Assembly: GCA_942159475.1 (NCBI GenBank) | Contig: OW804098.1 | Coordinates: forward strand, 9,402,406-9,466,405 | Length of the DNA: 64,000 nucleotides | From: Sthenelais limicola | Lineage: Eukaryota; Annelida; Polychaeta; Phyllodocida; Sigalionidae | Direction: 5' to 3' | In this document: one piece after another, positions 22,555-33,905 of the stretch | Layout of the letters: every line of letters begins with the position of its first letter | Position numbering within the stretch: position 1 is the first letter of the stretch | The notes under the pieces: model-generated | Database searches by the model: none | Told to the model about the DNA's origin: nothing | The model's input: the letters and a program-made list of their open reading frames with translations, nothing else | Position numbers and translations under genes: made by a program

Positions 22555-22842
22555 TGTTTCAGAGGGAGGAATAGTAGGAGGGAGAGGAAGGGGAGACAGA
22601 AAATATGAAATCTCTATCCCATATTTGACTGGTCACTTCATGCAATGCATCTTACTTCTCAACTTGCCACTTTAATTCACACATGGTCTACCCTTTAATT
22701 CACACCTAAACGCCAATCCCCACCCCCTCCCAGCCATTACCAGCATGATTCTGATCCCATCTGCTGATATCAGAATCAAGATAATCTTCACACTGATATC
22801 CAGGATGGGAGGAACCAAGATGCTATCAATGATTGACAGAAA
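22555..22842 (+). repeat. Dispersed repeat Q, copy 1
   Basis: A GA-rich start, then ATGAAATC, CCAGCCATTACCAGCATGAT, TCTGATCCCATCTGCTGATA, ATCAGAATCAA and GATGCTATCAATGATT. The same order occurs at 46050-46272. Confidence 0.8.
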
Positions 22843-22931
22843 TCAACCCAATCCAATTAGATTGATGATGACATCAATCTATAAACATGCCTCATTCAGA
22901 GCTGGGTGATGCAAGATGGAGTAATCCTAAT

Positions 22932-23166
22932 GGGTCAAGTTTTCAAAAAATGTACAATTCACCTTCCCCAATCCTTTCAAATAACCCAAATTTCAAACAA
23001 AAATAAAGTTTAAAATACAGTTCAACCTAACCAAACAGATTGCTAGAACCAATGCAATGCCAAATATACTCGAATTGACCTAGTATTGACCAAATTGCAG
23101 TCTAATTCAGCAGAATTTACTAAATGTGTACTGCTGCCAATTGTACATTTTCTGAAAATCTCACCC
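22932..23166 (-). mobile_element. MITE-B copy
   Basis: Reverse, perfect TAAT duplication. Right TIR ends CTCACCC. Confidence 0.92.
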
Positions 23167-23475
23167 TAATAGGAATCTAGGGGTCTTGTGCCCCACAGTC
23201 TTCCTTAGTCAAGTCAGTGACTGTACTAACCTACTGGTTGTAATATGATATATTATAATTTTTTGATTTACAGTAGTTACTCTAATAAAATAGTGATTTT
23301 AATATGATCATTTTTTCTTCTTAATTTCCTTTTTTAAAAAAAATCAAAAAATCAAAGACATAAGCAAGTCTATCCACTAGGTTGCCCATGGTAGCAGAGG
23401 TCAATCAGAGTCATTGTGGATATAGCCAGGCTTGAACGCCAGCACAATCATTTATAGTCTCGGCTTACAACCAAT
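23167..23475. other. Unassigned spacer
   Basis: AT-rich, with an A run near 23334-23345. Nothing was recognised. Confidence 0.4.
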
Positions 23476-23888
23476 TGTGATGTGTTTCAAGGAAATGAGT
23501 CACAAGTCGCAAAAGTGATATTTTTCAAAGTGTTAATTTTACAAGATCACTTTATTGGAATGTTCTGATTTTTGGAGGGTTTATCACTTATAGTTATTTC
23601 AATCTATGTATCTATGTATCAAACAGGATAATGTAGGTAATATCTCGTTTCATTTTAAAGGTCTTCATATGGAATATATTTACGTTACTTTACTGGTTAT
23701 GATCCCCCAGGAATATTGCAAACTTTTTTTTCAAAATAAAAATATCAAACTTAAGATATAGAAATACTTATTAGGTAACCTACTGTTTACTATCATTGGA
23801 ATCGGCTTGATCTCCTCTTTTCAAATATGGTGAAATCTCATGGTCCATATTTTGCGACTTATGACTCATTTTCTTAAAACGGATCACA
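23476..23888 (+). mobile_element. MITE-A copy
   Basis: 413 bp, forward, AATT on both flanks. Right terminus reads ACGGATCACA. Confidence 0.93.
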
Positions 23889-23956
23889 ATTACTTCCCTA
23901 AAGCAAGTAAAGGCAATCATTGCATAGACACTATTGACTGTGGGCTGTGTGAGTGA

Positions 23957-24081
23957 GGGATTAATTTCCTGAGGTTTGGTGGCTGAGGCTGTTGATGGGA
24001 AATAAATGCCAAGGCCTGTCAGGGCTGAGACGTTTATTTCCCATCAACAACCTCAGCCACCAAACGGAGGTAATTAATCCC
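23957..24081. mobile_element. Foldback I
   Basis: Arms of about 50 bp: GGGATTAATT..CCT, GGTTTGGTGGCTGAGG and GTTGATGGGAAATAAA pair with their inverses at 24032-24081. The loop is 25 bp. Confidence 0.7.
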
Positions 24082-24939
24082 TTTAGTCACCCATCTTTGG
24101 ATTCAATACTATGGACTGAACCAAAACGTTGCCTTCCTTGGCAAGCCTTTACCATCCAAATAATCATGTCTTACACAATTCAAACCATCACATTCTCGTA
24201 TTTAGTTGAATTTAGCTCTTGTCACGAACAATAAATGCCAATATCACATTCACTCTCTCAAACCAATATCACACATTTACATGGAGTTATAACTTGTAGG
24301 CTAATTCACTCTTTAAAACCAAAATTCAATTCAATTCAATTAAAAAATCCTTTTATTGTAGATGGTATAGTACAATGCGGTTGCTCCAAATCTAGAAACT
24401 AGTTCTCCCAGAGGGTGCCGCGTTCGGGATTTAATCTTATAGTTAACATGAACTGTTACAAATTCAACTTACATGAGTTATTAAAAGTAGTTTAAGACAT
24501 TTAAATGAGATGAAATGGAGAATGATTGCATACAGATGAGACATTTGGACAAGTGGTAGTAGATGATAAAAAAATAGTTTATGGTGTACTGACTATTCAA
24601 ATCGAGATATAAATGTTAAGCAATTTGTTGGTTAGCAACAGTTTGCCGACTGTCACTGCGTGGCTTGAAGATTGTCACTATGATAAAAATATGTTCCCAA
24701 GTGGGTTCAGCAGACTGGAACACTAAAACAAGTTGCCCCATTTTCTGAACCCAGTCAGCGGAATACATTCAACAAGTTTTAATGATACAATGCGTAATAG
24801 TAACATGGCTATGTCACATGTAAATTACCCGAAACAGTCTGCCGTTAATATGTGCAAGACATTTTTAAAGGTTGACAGAAATCAGTAGACATAAGTCAAT
24901 AGATATGAAGATAAGCTGGCCAGTTGTATATGACATACT
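24082..24939. other. Spacer with a (CAATT)n tract
   Basis: (CAATT) repeats at 24322-24342 followed by AAAAAATCCTTTTATTGTAG resemble a LINE 3' tail in reverse. A comparable tract lies at 58023. No coding seen. Confidence 0.45.
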
Positions 24940-25156
24940 TCAGATATAAATGTTAGGTAACATATCCTTTCGTTTGACAGGTCCTCATATGGACTACATT
25001 TAGTTACTTGACTGTTTAGTGACCCCAGAAATATTGGAAACTTTTTTCTTCAAAAACGAAAATATCAAACTTAAAATCTAGAAATACTTATTATTTTATT
25101 AGACTGTTTACTATCATTGGAATCGGCTTGATCTCATCTTTTCAAATATAATGGTA
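24940..25156 (+). mobile_element. MITE-A, left part of a copy split by an LTR element
   Basis: It starts mid-element (AACATATCCTTTCGTTT); the left terminus is lost. It runs to TCAAATATAATGGTA, where the LTR element is inserted, and resumes at 29559. Confidence 0.9.
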
Positions 25157-25657
25157 TGTGGTGTCTGGGGTTTAGTCATGCTGACTGGCCTTGGTACTCA
25201 TTCTCTACAACTCCTTCCCTATATAGGCACCAGGTGTAGTGACTGTATATTCCACTGGGGTTTCCAGGACAGTGCTGTATATATAGACCACAAGAGGTCA
25301 CTCTTATGCACTGCAGTCTTGTATGTGTGATTACTACTGTATTGTCTTATGTGATATGTACCCTGTATTCTCTGTATAACATGTATATTGTGATGTGACA
25401 CCCTATGTGTGGTGTATGTATTTTATACACTAGTCCCTGTGAGGCTAGTTAGGACAGGTTCAGTTTGCAGTACTGACCTCCTGAGGTGTTGGAATGTTGA
25501 TGCTTGTTGGAATAAAGATGGAAAGCTGGCAAGGACCAAGAACCTGAGTTAGTGATATGTTCGTTAGTTAGTGCGGTACTAATTAGCAGGAACCACAATT
25601 CACTACTAAGTGTCATTATTGCTATAAATACGATCACCTTCAATAGCAGACACTACA
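25157..25657 (+). repeat. 5' LTR
   Basis: Begins TGTGGTGTCTGG and ends GACACTACA, so the ends are short inverted repeats of TG...CA type. I see one substitution relative to the 3' LTR (A at 25290, G at 29191). It contains GGAATAAAG (25511) and CTATAAATA (25622). Confidence 0.95.
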
Positions 25658-25660
25658 ATT

Positions 25661-25676
25661 TGGTGCCGTGACCAGT
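25661..25676 (+). promoter_or_regulatory. Primer-binding site
   Basis: TGGTGCCGTGACCAGT starts 4 bp after the LTR. TGG matches the complement of a tRNA CCA end. I did not identify the tRNA. Confidence 0.75.
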
Positions 25677-26728
25677 TGGTACTTGTTGGTTGGCTGGAGA
25701 AAAGTACTAGTAAGTGTAATGCTTCTAGTAAGGAAGGAGAGGCAACTTTGCTGCTTGTCCTCTGTCCCTAAGCATGAAGTGAGTGGAAAGCCTATTGCTG
25801 TCAATAGGTGGCTCCTAGTAGTGTGGAAGTTCAGAGTCAAGTTGGCTGGTTGTCTTTCACCTCAGAAAGACCAGAATTGTGCCCGAATAAAGCAGATGCA
25901 TTGATCACTGATTTGTTTCATTGATTCATGGAAGTGGTATTGGGCATAGATTTGCCAGGAAAGCAGTTGGAAGGTATCTCTTTGCTAGGGTTGGCAGGCC
26001 GAGAACCCCACCAAGAGTGATCCGAATTCTCAGTATTTTGCAGGCTGGGAAAAAGGACTCACTCAGGTGAAGGTATTTACTCGGAGCATATAAACCTAGT
26101 AGGAGGTAGATCGGTATAAATTGCTTTCTCCTGGTATTTCGGCTCAAACTATGTTCCTGCTCATGACAGGTGTAATCAATCCTAGGAAAATGATGTTGTT
26201 GATTATATGCTAGACTATACTAAGAATGAATGAAGTTCCTCCTTTTGAAAAAAAAATAAAAATAAATAAAAAAAGGGGGAACGAGTGGAATTCACCCTTG
26301 AGGCAGGTGAGCATTATGTCGGAATTTGCAAAGTGGATCCCTTAATTGCAATGGATATGAAGTTATCTTTCTAGATGCTTTCGCCAGTGTAGTTGTGTGG
26401 ATTTAGACCGACCGGTGAAGATGTATTCTTTGAATCGGATAAATCTGAGTTAGGATGTTGTGTAGTTGGCAGTCGCTGGCGACTAGGATGTTGCCTCTGC
26501 ACACTCCTACCGGATCTTCATAATCAGCCGGGCTTTAGCCGGGTTGAGTATGGCTGGTTGAACGTGGAAGCTAGGACCGGAGGTACCGTTGCCTCCGCAA
26601 TAGTTTCCCATTGGAAATGATAGTATTGGATTCTGATCGCAGTTCAGTGACCAAATGAAGTATGTTGGGGGGAATATCGGAAGTGATTCCGGTTCCCGGG
26701 GGAAACCCCAGGACTGAAGAATATAGTT

Positions 26729-27770
26729 AAGCATGTGGTTGACATGGGGGATTCTGCGCCGATTAAGTGCCCCCTACCAAAAATGAAGATGCCAAAGTGC
26801 GGATCCATAATATGCTCATCAAGGGATTCATTGAACCCAGCAATGGACCTTGGGGAGCGGGAATTGTTGGTTGGTAAGAAAGATGGTACTAACCATTTTT
26901 TGTGCGGATTACCTGCCATTGAATCGGGTGACCAAAAATGATTCGTTCCCGCTACCTAGAACTGCTGAGTGGTCTAGTGATCTGTATTGAATTTAAGGTG
27001 ATGAACTTTGTTGCTATGAATAAGGAAGATGTTGGAAATAGTTTGAACATGGTTCCTTCTCCTGATAAGATGTCACTGCTTGCGGAGGTGGATGAGTTCT
27101 GTTTTTACAGTCCAATTCTGTCTCTGTTAGTAGTTAATGATGATTTGTTGTGTATGGAATGGGCAAGTGGTAATCATGTAATTTATTACAGAGCAGCAGT
27201 ACTGCTTCAGCTCAGAAGGGAACTATTCCATACTTTGCATGGTAACAAACTGACACTTTCATGACAAAACCTACCAAGCTGCTTTGCAGAAAGTTATCTG
27301 GCCCGAATGCTTAGGGACATTACCAACTGGGTGATGGGTGGTGAAGTTTGTGTGTCCTGTGAAAGTTGAGGTAGTAGGGTATCACTCCCCCATAAAAGGA
27401 GTTATGTGATTTAAGTGTGAAGGTGATCTTGAATACCATGCCTCTGGCATGGAAAAAGGCATCAGCCGGGGTGTGATGTTCCTTTTTTGGTGATCAGATG
27501 TGTGCAATGATCAACCTATGAGCTCCAAATGTCTGATAGTATTCTCAGGTGGAATGGAAATTTACTTAAGCTGGTTGTTGATGGCTCTGGTTGCCCGGTC
27601 TAGTCTATTGTCTGGTCCTGACACCCATAAGCTGAATCCGGCCAGCAAAATAGTTCATGATGTAAAGAAAAGAGGCAGGCCACCACGAGTTCCTGTGCCC
27701 GCTGAAGCTGAGTCACCAGCGGGGGCGGCCGGAGAGCCGGAAGGGAGAGCCGCCGGTGTATGCATCTGAG
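26729..27770 (+). pseudogene. Degenerate gypsy-type pol remnant
   Basis: Pieces lie in shifting frames. First come RT-finger-like motifs: VDMGDSAPIK (about 26735), GFIEPSNGPWGA (about 26825) and VGKKDGTNHF (about 26870). Next is the RNase H-integrase linker, NDDLLCMEW...LRRELFHTLHGNKL (27135-27255). Then a decayed integrase zinc-binding segment (HFHDKTYQAALQKVIWP, then RDITNWVMGGEVCVSC, with C-x2-C; 27255-27370). Last, near 27640, KIVHDVKKRGRPPR resembles an integrase C-terminal tail. The catalytic RT palm with its DD pair and all of RNase H are missing between 26940 and 27080. Multiple stops make it non-functional. The motif match is by eye, so the family call is moderate. Confidence 0.6.
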
Positions 27771-28623
27771 GAGAACAAAGTCGTTGGGGTGTACAATAGT
27801 GTTGCTGGTATGCCCATAGCAGGGCCAGGGAGCCCGGCTACAGGGGCCGGGGAGCCCGGATCCTATGTTGATGTATGTTCATTTGTCTGGGAGGCCCCGC
27901 CAAAATGTAAAACCTCCGGTATGGCTATGGGGATAATGGTAGATATGGTGCAGGTAAACAAAAAATGACACAACGAGAAGTATTGTTGCTAAAAGTGGCC
28001 TAGGCATGGAGCCATGGTGGAAGGCTAGGTTACATTGGTATTCTTAGAAGCCCTATATTGGTTAACTTTGTTAATTTTACTCTGGAAGTGAACTAGCTGG
28101 CCAGTTGGTCTCCTCGGGCTGCCAGACCTATTGGGAAATGAAGTAGGGAGAACCAGTTTTGAATGGTTTCCTTCCAGGGTATTATTTGCATGGTTGTATG
28201 AAGTGAATATGTTCTGCTCGGGGACATAAGGCGTTGGTAAATAGGTGGCAATGTCTCTTGCTAAAGTGGACTCTTGCATGTCAAATGTGTTGCTATTGTA
28301 TATGTGTTGCTATTGTAAATGTCATGCAGGAATTGAGATCACTTATGTTTTTCAGCAAGATGTTTTTCAGCCCCTGAATGGTGTGGAGAAAATTGGCTCT
28401 CTATGTGGAGCAAGATGCTGTAATAAGAAGGTGAGAGAAGTAAGCCGGGTATCCGGACGGCGGCGTGGGAGCGCTAGTATCCCAGCGGCTAGCTACGCCG
28501 GTTGACAGCCCGGACAGATGCAGCCTTGGTCCTTGTTCCTGCACCCCTATATATATGATGGTGGATGTTTTATCTCTTCTTGAACTGTAATGGGACAGTA
28601 TACTTCTTCAGTACTTCAATATC

Positions 28624-29076
28624 ATGGATACTTCTAGTTTCATGGATTCTTCAATAGACAGTGTGCTACTACAACTTCATTGCATATCAACTGGATGTTG
28701 CTGGACTTTGTATGACTTAATTTACATGGACTGGTGCGCATACTTTCTTTGTGCTTTGTTACAAAAAGTCTTTATTAAGGCTACATCAAGCAAACTCATC
28801 AAACACGTATGTTGTATGTTTTCACCATATATTATCACCTTTGATTATTTTGAGAATTTTTTCTTAACCGTGTATTATGTATGTGCATTGTATGATTATG
28901 TCAATGTTTTTATATACATTTTTCCAGCATGGATTCCTGTTTGTACTGTCTATTTTTACTGTCTACTTTACTGCCATATTACTGTTCAACCTTATTGTTA
29001 TGTCACTTTGTGCATTAGGCGGTTGTTCTCTCCTTTAAAAATGAGGGAGGGGAGTATTGTGGTGTCTGGGGTTTAG
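28624..29076 (+). other. Aromatic/cysteine-rich open frame in the LTR element 3' region
   Basis: A 150-codon frame running across the polypurine tract into the LTR. It is rich in F, Y, C, I and V, reflecting TAT/TTT/TGT-rich sequence, with no ordered membrane segments or known domain. More likely untranslated sequence than an env-like gene. Confidence 0.3.
29043..29054 (+). promoter_or_regulatory. Polypurine tract
   Basis: GAGGGAGGGGAG just before the 3' LTR: the expected plus-strand primer of an LTR retrotransposon. Confidence 0.85.
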
Positions 29077-29558
29077 TCATGCTGACTGGCCTTGGTACTC
29101 ATTCTCTACAACTCCTTCCCTATATAGGCACCAGGTGTAGTGACTGTATATTCCACTGGGGTTTCCAGGACAGTGCTGTATATATAGACCGCAAGAGGTC
29201 ACTCTTATGCACTGCAGTCTTGTATGTGTGATTACTACTGTATTGTCTTATGTGATATGTACCCTGTATTCTCTGTATAACATGTATATTGTGATGTGAC
29301 ACCCTATGTGTGGTGTATGTATTTTATACACTAGTCCCTGTGAGGCTAGTTAGGACAGGTTCAGTTTGCAGTACTGACCTCCTGAGGTGTTGGAATGTTG
29401 ATGCTTGTTGGAATAAAGATGGAAAGCTGGCAAGGACCAAGAACCTGAGTTAGTGATATGTTCGTTAGTTAGTGCGGTACTAATTAGCAGGAACCACAAT
29501 TCACTACTAAGTGTCATTATTGCTATAAATACGATCACCTTCAATAGCAGACACTACA
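29058..29558 (+). repeat. 3' LTR
   Basis: 501 bp, the same length as the 5' LTR, with one substitution seen between them. Followed by GGTA and the rest of MITE-A. Confidence 0.95.
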
Positions 29559-29615
29559 GGTATCTCAAAATCCATTTTTTGTGACTTGTGACTCATTTTC
29601 CTATAACACATCACA
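29559..29615 (+). mobile_element. MITE-A, right end of the split copy
   Basis: GGTATCTCAAAATCC, then GTGACTTGTGACTCATTTTC, to CACATCACA. It continues the piece ending at 25156. Confidence 0.92.
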
Positions 29616-30278
29616 TATAGACATAGGCGAGTAAAACATGTGGGATGAGACATACAAAGGTAAGGCGAAGCAGGGAAGGCCACCACACAGCTTTCATAAA
29701 ACTAAAAAGGGGATAGGAGCTGCTCAGTACATTTCTTTAATACAAATTTGTCATTTATTTTGTGTGCTACCAAGCTAAGCTCATTCCATCTAATTTGGGA
29801 TTTATATACTATGGAATTGATAACTTTAGTTGATTTGGATGTAATTACTATTAAATTTTTCCTCCCACTTGCATGGCTCCTCGTTCAAAGAGGTCTAGTA
29901 TCAAGGTTATCAGGGTTCTGCGCCATGTAAAAGGCCATTTCTAAAATGTGTATATTCCTCCTGGCTTGTAAAGGCCATATATTCAGGAGTCTGTGTTCTT
30001 CATCCACATTATCAAATTTAGGTTTATTAAACATTATTCGTAGGGCCAGGTTCTGCTGAGATTGCAGCTTCTGTAAAAGTAATTTAGGGGCAGAGTCATA
30101 AATGAAGTCGCAGAAGTCTAAGTTGGGTAAAATTGCCATTTTATAAAGGTCCTGCTTTGCTTTCAATGTCAATGCTTTCCTTGCTCTATATAATAATCTA
30201 ATTTTAGACGTTACTAGATTTAAAGTATTTTGAACATGCAATTTGAAAGTCAAAAGATCATCTAAGACAAAGCCTAAA

Positions 30279-30688
30279 TGTGATATGTTTCAGGAAAATG
30301 AGTCATAAGTCGCAAAAAATAGATTTTGAGCTACCATTATATTTGAAAGGATGAGACCAAGCCGATTCCAATGATAGTAAACAGTCTAATAATCAAATAA
30401 GTATTTCTAGATTTAAAGTTTGATATTTTCGTTTTTGAAAAAAAAAGTTTCCAATATTTCTTGGGGTCAATAAACAGTAAAGTAACCAGATATACTCCAT
30501 ATGAGGACCTTTAAAACGCAGAGATATATTACATAGATTGTCCTGCAGTTTGATACATCGATTGATATAGCTATAAGTGATAAACTCCCCAAACATTAGA
30601 ACATTCCAATAATATGATCTTGTGAACAAAACACTTTAAAAAATATCAAATTTGCGACTTATGACTCATTTTCCTGAAACACATCACA
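30279..30688 (-). mobile_element. MITE-A copy inside LINE-2
   Basis: 410 bp, reverse. Excising it plus one copy of the ANNT duplication (AAAT on plus) restores the LINE frame KYLGFVLDD, so the insertion ends are certain. Confidence 0.95.
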
Positions 30689-31732
30689 AATATTTATAAT
30701 CGTGCACAGTGTCTAGTCTAGTCTTGCCTAATGACAAATCATTTACTGAATTTTGATTTTTGGCTTTGGAAGCGTGACTAATTGAAAACGACATGGATTT
30801 GCATTTAGAGGCATTGAGGGATAACTTATTGACTACACACCAGGCATACACATTGTCTAGGTCCTCCTGTGGACAGGAGTGCAAAGAGTTAATGTCACTG
30901 TGGTGGTAAAATAGAACAGTATTGTCTGCATAGTGCTGTATATTAGCATGTTTGACAGCGGTATACAGATCATTGATATATATCATAAATAAAATGGGTC
31001 CAAGAATTGTCCCCTGAGGTACCCCATAAGTAACTGTCCCCTTTTTTGACCTGAGACCATTGACAGTGACATATTGCCTCCTGTCCTTCAGATAATTAGA
31101 AAACCAGAGCAGTTTCATACCATGTATTCCATATAATTCTAATTTCTTTAAGAGTGTAGGATGATGGACCGTATCAAATGCTTTGCTGAAATCTAGAAAC
31201 ACCGTTTTGTTAATTAATTTATTATTAAGATTTGAATAAATTTTGTTAAGAAAATCAATTTGCGCTTGTTGTATAGAGTGTCTGGCACGAAATCCATATT
31301 GGTTGGAACTGAATAAGTTATTTGACTCAAAATGATCAGCTAGTTGAGTTTGTACTGCTTTTTCTAAAACTTTCGCTATAGGAATACATGATAGATGGGC
31401 CTATAATTGGTGGTGGCTGTCTTACTGCCCGCCTTGAATAATGGTGTAACTCGAGCTACCTTAAAGGAGCTTGGCACCTTGCCTAACAAGAGAGAAATAT
31501 TTATAATATGAATGTATTGAACAGTCAGAGATAACAAACATGATTTCAAAATCGAAGCTGGAAGAAACTCTATTCCAGAATTCTTTGAAGAATCTAACTT
31601 AACAAATATTTTATGCATTTTGGCTGGTGTGATCTCTGAAAACTCGAAATCAGGCACAATTGTGGAGGGGCTGTGATCACTAATAGAGACATTAGGGGCA
31701 GAGTTGGTTAAAGTAGGAATTTTTCCGGCTAG

Positions 31733-33414
31733 CCCGATGGACACATTTGCACTGGGGTGCCGGATTTTGACGCACAACCTGTTGTGCGTCAAAACACACC
31801 TCCTAACAAGTTATTTTGATTACTACTTGTCGCGCTGTTTCACAGGCAGCAGTGTAGTGGGTGAGGAGGCACTACTGTGTAGCGCCTCAAAACACAGTAC
31901 TAATAAGTAACATGTGTACCATCAAGCTATATATAGCAATCATATTCAATATAGTATATTATAAGGCATCGAAATGCTCTTTTATGTGCATAATATTTAG
32001 CTTGTTTGAGGGTAAATTTTCATTAAGTTATGAATAGTTTTAATGAACATTCAGATGAAATGGTTATCCAATTAGAGTTGCTGAGGAACCCAACAATTGA
32101 CAAAAACCACTGATAGAGCATCCTTAGAAAGACATTCACTTATTCATCATTTTGCTACAGACAGTATCCACATGAGTGTAGGTATCTATCATTCTCCCTT
32201 TGTGTGGTGTAGGTTGTGGCTTGTTGTGTAGGTAGACCCACTGGGGTAGAGTACATATACATGTGTAAATGATTGGAGGTGTTTTGATTACACATCCTCT
32301 ACAATAGCCTACAACTGATTACACAGACAGAATATAAATGAATATCACCAAAAACAATTCAAGATATATAATGGTTAATTCCAATAGTGCATATTATGTC
32401 AAAATATTACATGGGTTGTGCTTTTAATATAGAAGAATTAGTAAAAATGACAGGCTTGTCTGTAGCGTCCTCTAGTGCTAAAAATGCACAATTGACAATG
32501 TTTGGTTTAGTGCAGTGGGGTTTATGAATGCAGGGAGGGGGAGGTGGGTGTAATGAGCGACAGGTGAGTGTGAAATGCCAGCTTTAGGTGAGTGAAGTGT
32601 CAGGTACACCTACGGCCAGATTATTTCCACAAATATGAAAGTGGCCAGATCGGTTGCAAAATAAGTGTGTAAAATTGACATGCATAAATTGTCTAATTTT
32701 TAAGTTAAAGTAGTCTCATTCAGCCACGCATTCGTCACGCCCCTACTGTGCCGATCCCATCCACCTTGGTGCCGTTCGAAAGGCCGTGAAGAGAGCTTCA
32801 AGAGCCTTTTTTCCATTTCTTTCTATCTCGATTTGCCGTCTGTGGGGAGGGTGTGGGGAGGGGTAAAGAGCTTAAAGTAGCCTAGATGCTTGAGAGTAGT
32901 TTTGTGGTGCGTTTTCACGCACTGTTAAGGAAGCACTGGGAACTTATATTATGCTAAATATAATATCTGGGTGACCGCACTATTAACAAATACTGAATTG
33001 ATTAAAAAGACCATTTATTTGTTACAGCCTAATTCTTTACATTGCGAATTTGCAGAATTGCACTGTAATTTATATATGTTTATACCATTGGGAATGTGCA
33101 GTAGAAAAACTGCTTGATGTAAGGATTAGTTTCATAATGAAGATTGTAATTTACAGTTATAAATAGTGTTTATTGCATGAATATTCAATATATATTGGTA
33201 CATTGGCTATATATGCCTTTATGTAGATTTACTTATCAAATTAAAATCTATGGTGATTGACAGTGTGTGCAGTATGCAGTCGCGCACTATGTCACTCTAG
33301 GAAAGCTTGTAGCTTGACCAGTGAATGGACTGCTTTTTATGTGCGGGTCGCACTGGGGCATACACTTTACATAGGCCTAAAAAGCTGTGAAGCAGAATGG
33401 GTGTGCGCATAGGG
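31733..33414. mobile_element. Element M, 1.68 kb, inserted in LINE-2
   Basis: The boundaries come from the LINE reading frame: GPSL on one side, AGKI on the other. The ends CCCGATGGACACA and (inverted) CCCTATGCGCACA are imperfect 13-bp inverted repeats. AG flanks both sides (31731-31732, 33415-33416), a 2-bp duplication. No long open frame, so it is non-autonomous; the superfamily is unknown. It includes a perfect 14-bp-arm hairpin near its left end and AT-rich sequence. Confidence 0.65.
31765..31794. repeat. Perfect hairpin in element M
   Basis: TTTTGACGCACAAC / GTTGTGCGTCAAAA with a 2-nt CT spacer. Confidence 0.85.
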
Positions 33415-33744
33415 AGACTGGGACCTATGTTTAAAAATAAGTCATTAAATGTATTTGGTACGTCAGAGGAATCAAGTATACGGCCATTTTTTGCAATGCT
33501 AATAGCGTTATTCATTTTTATCTTATCAGGACTGACTATTGGACGCAAAAACTCCCAATATTTTCTGGGGTTTTTATCATGAAACTCTAAATTGGATTTA
33601 ATAAATTCTGCTTTTGCAGCCTTACATTTTGAATTGTTATGTTTGATGTATTTATGTTTGAAGAAACAGCTGTAATTTGTAAAGGAACTAAATGACTCCA
33701 TAGGATGACCTTGGAAACCCCAAGATATATTTAATACATGCCAT

Positions 33745-33905
33745 GTCTTAAAAAGTGTATGACTTAAAGCGCTAATGAAATAATAAGCAATGAGTCAATG
33801 ATGAAGATGTCAGACAATGTTGAAGATGGTATTATTCATTTACTTCCAAATACTGTAAAAGTAAGAAAAGCGAACTTGAAAACCTCTTATATAAATTACC
33901 CTCTG
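33745..33905 (+). repeat. Dispersed repeat N, copy 1
   Basis: CTTAAAAAGTGTATGACTTA, AAGCGC, AGCAATGAGTCA, GATGGTATTATTCATTT and CCAAATACTGTAAAAGTAAG are shared with 38869-39500. Confidence 0.75.

Larger units (their letters stand above)
25157..29558 (+). mobile_element. Non-autonomous Ty3/gypsy-type LTR retrotransposon
   Basis: The 4402-bp element has two 501-bp LTRs, a primer-binding site, a polypurine tract and a GGTA target duplication (25153-25156 and 29559-29562) inside MITE-A. The 3.4-kb interior has no long open frame. Traces of pol remain, in gypsy order: reverse transcriptase fingers, then integrase zinc-binding region, then integrase C-terminus; the RT palm and RNase H are gone. 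Near-identical LTRs imply a recent insertion, so movement must have depended on enzymes from another element. Confidence 0.92.
29702..33701 (-). pseudogene. LINE-2 reverse transcriptase (interrupted)
   Basis: The N-terminal part shows KNPRKYWEFLRPIVSPDK and FNDLFLNIGPSL. After element M the frame resumes at AGKIPTLTN, then SSKNSGIEFLPASILKSC and VARVTPLFKAGSK. A frame change lies near 31377. The RT core has QYGFRARHSIQQAQ, DFSKAFDTVHH and GVPQGTILGPILF, and the catalytic box reads YADN (30921-30932): the second aspartate is replaced by asparagine. After MITE-A (30279-30688) it continues FKLHVQNTLNLVTSK to DTRPL, where an in-frame TGA occurs (about 29885). It reads on as RSHASGRKNLIVITS... to a stop at 29702. 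It is a different LINE family from LINE-1 by its motifs. Confidence 0.88.
29616..33712 (-). mobile_element. Decayed non-LTR retrotransposon (LINE-2)
   Basis: Minus-strand LINE sequence reassembles from pieces 33701-33415, 31732-30689 and 30278-29702, separated by element M and by a MITE-A. Order: pre-RT linker, RT, C-terminal region, then a short 3' UTR (29616-29701). It is truncated at about 33705 before any endonuclease. Confidence 0.85.

Noticed and set aside
28624..29076. Env-like membrane protein in the LTR element
   Set aside because: It extends through the polypurine tract into the LTR, has no ordered hydrophobic segments, and reflects T-rich composition.
9516..33701. Retron or diversity-generating RT
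   Set aside because: Motif order, the LWNGLP-type C-termini and the truncation pattern are those of eukaryotic LINEs.
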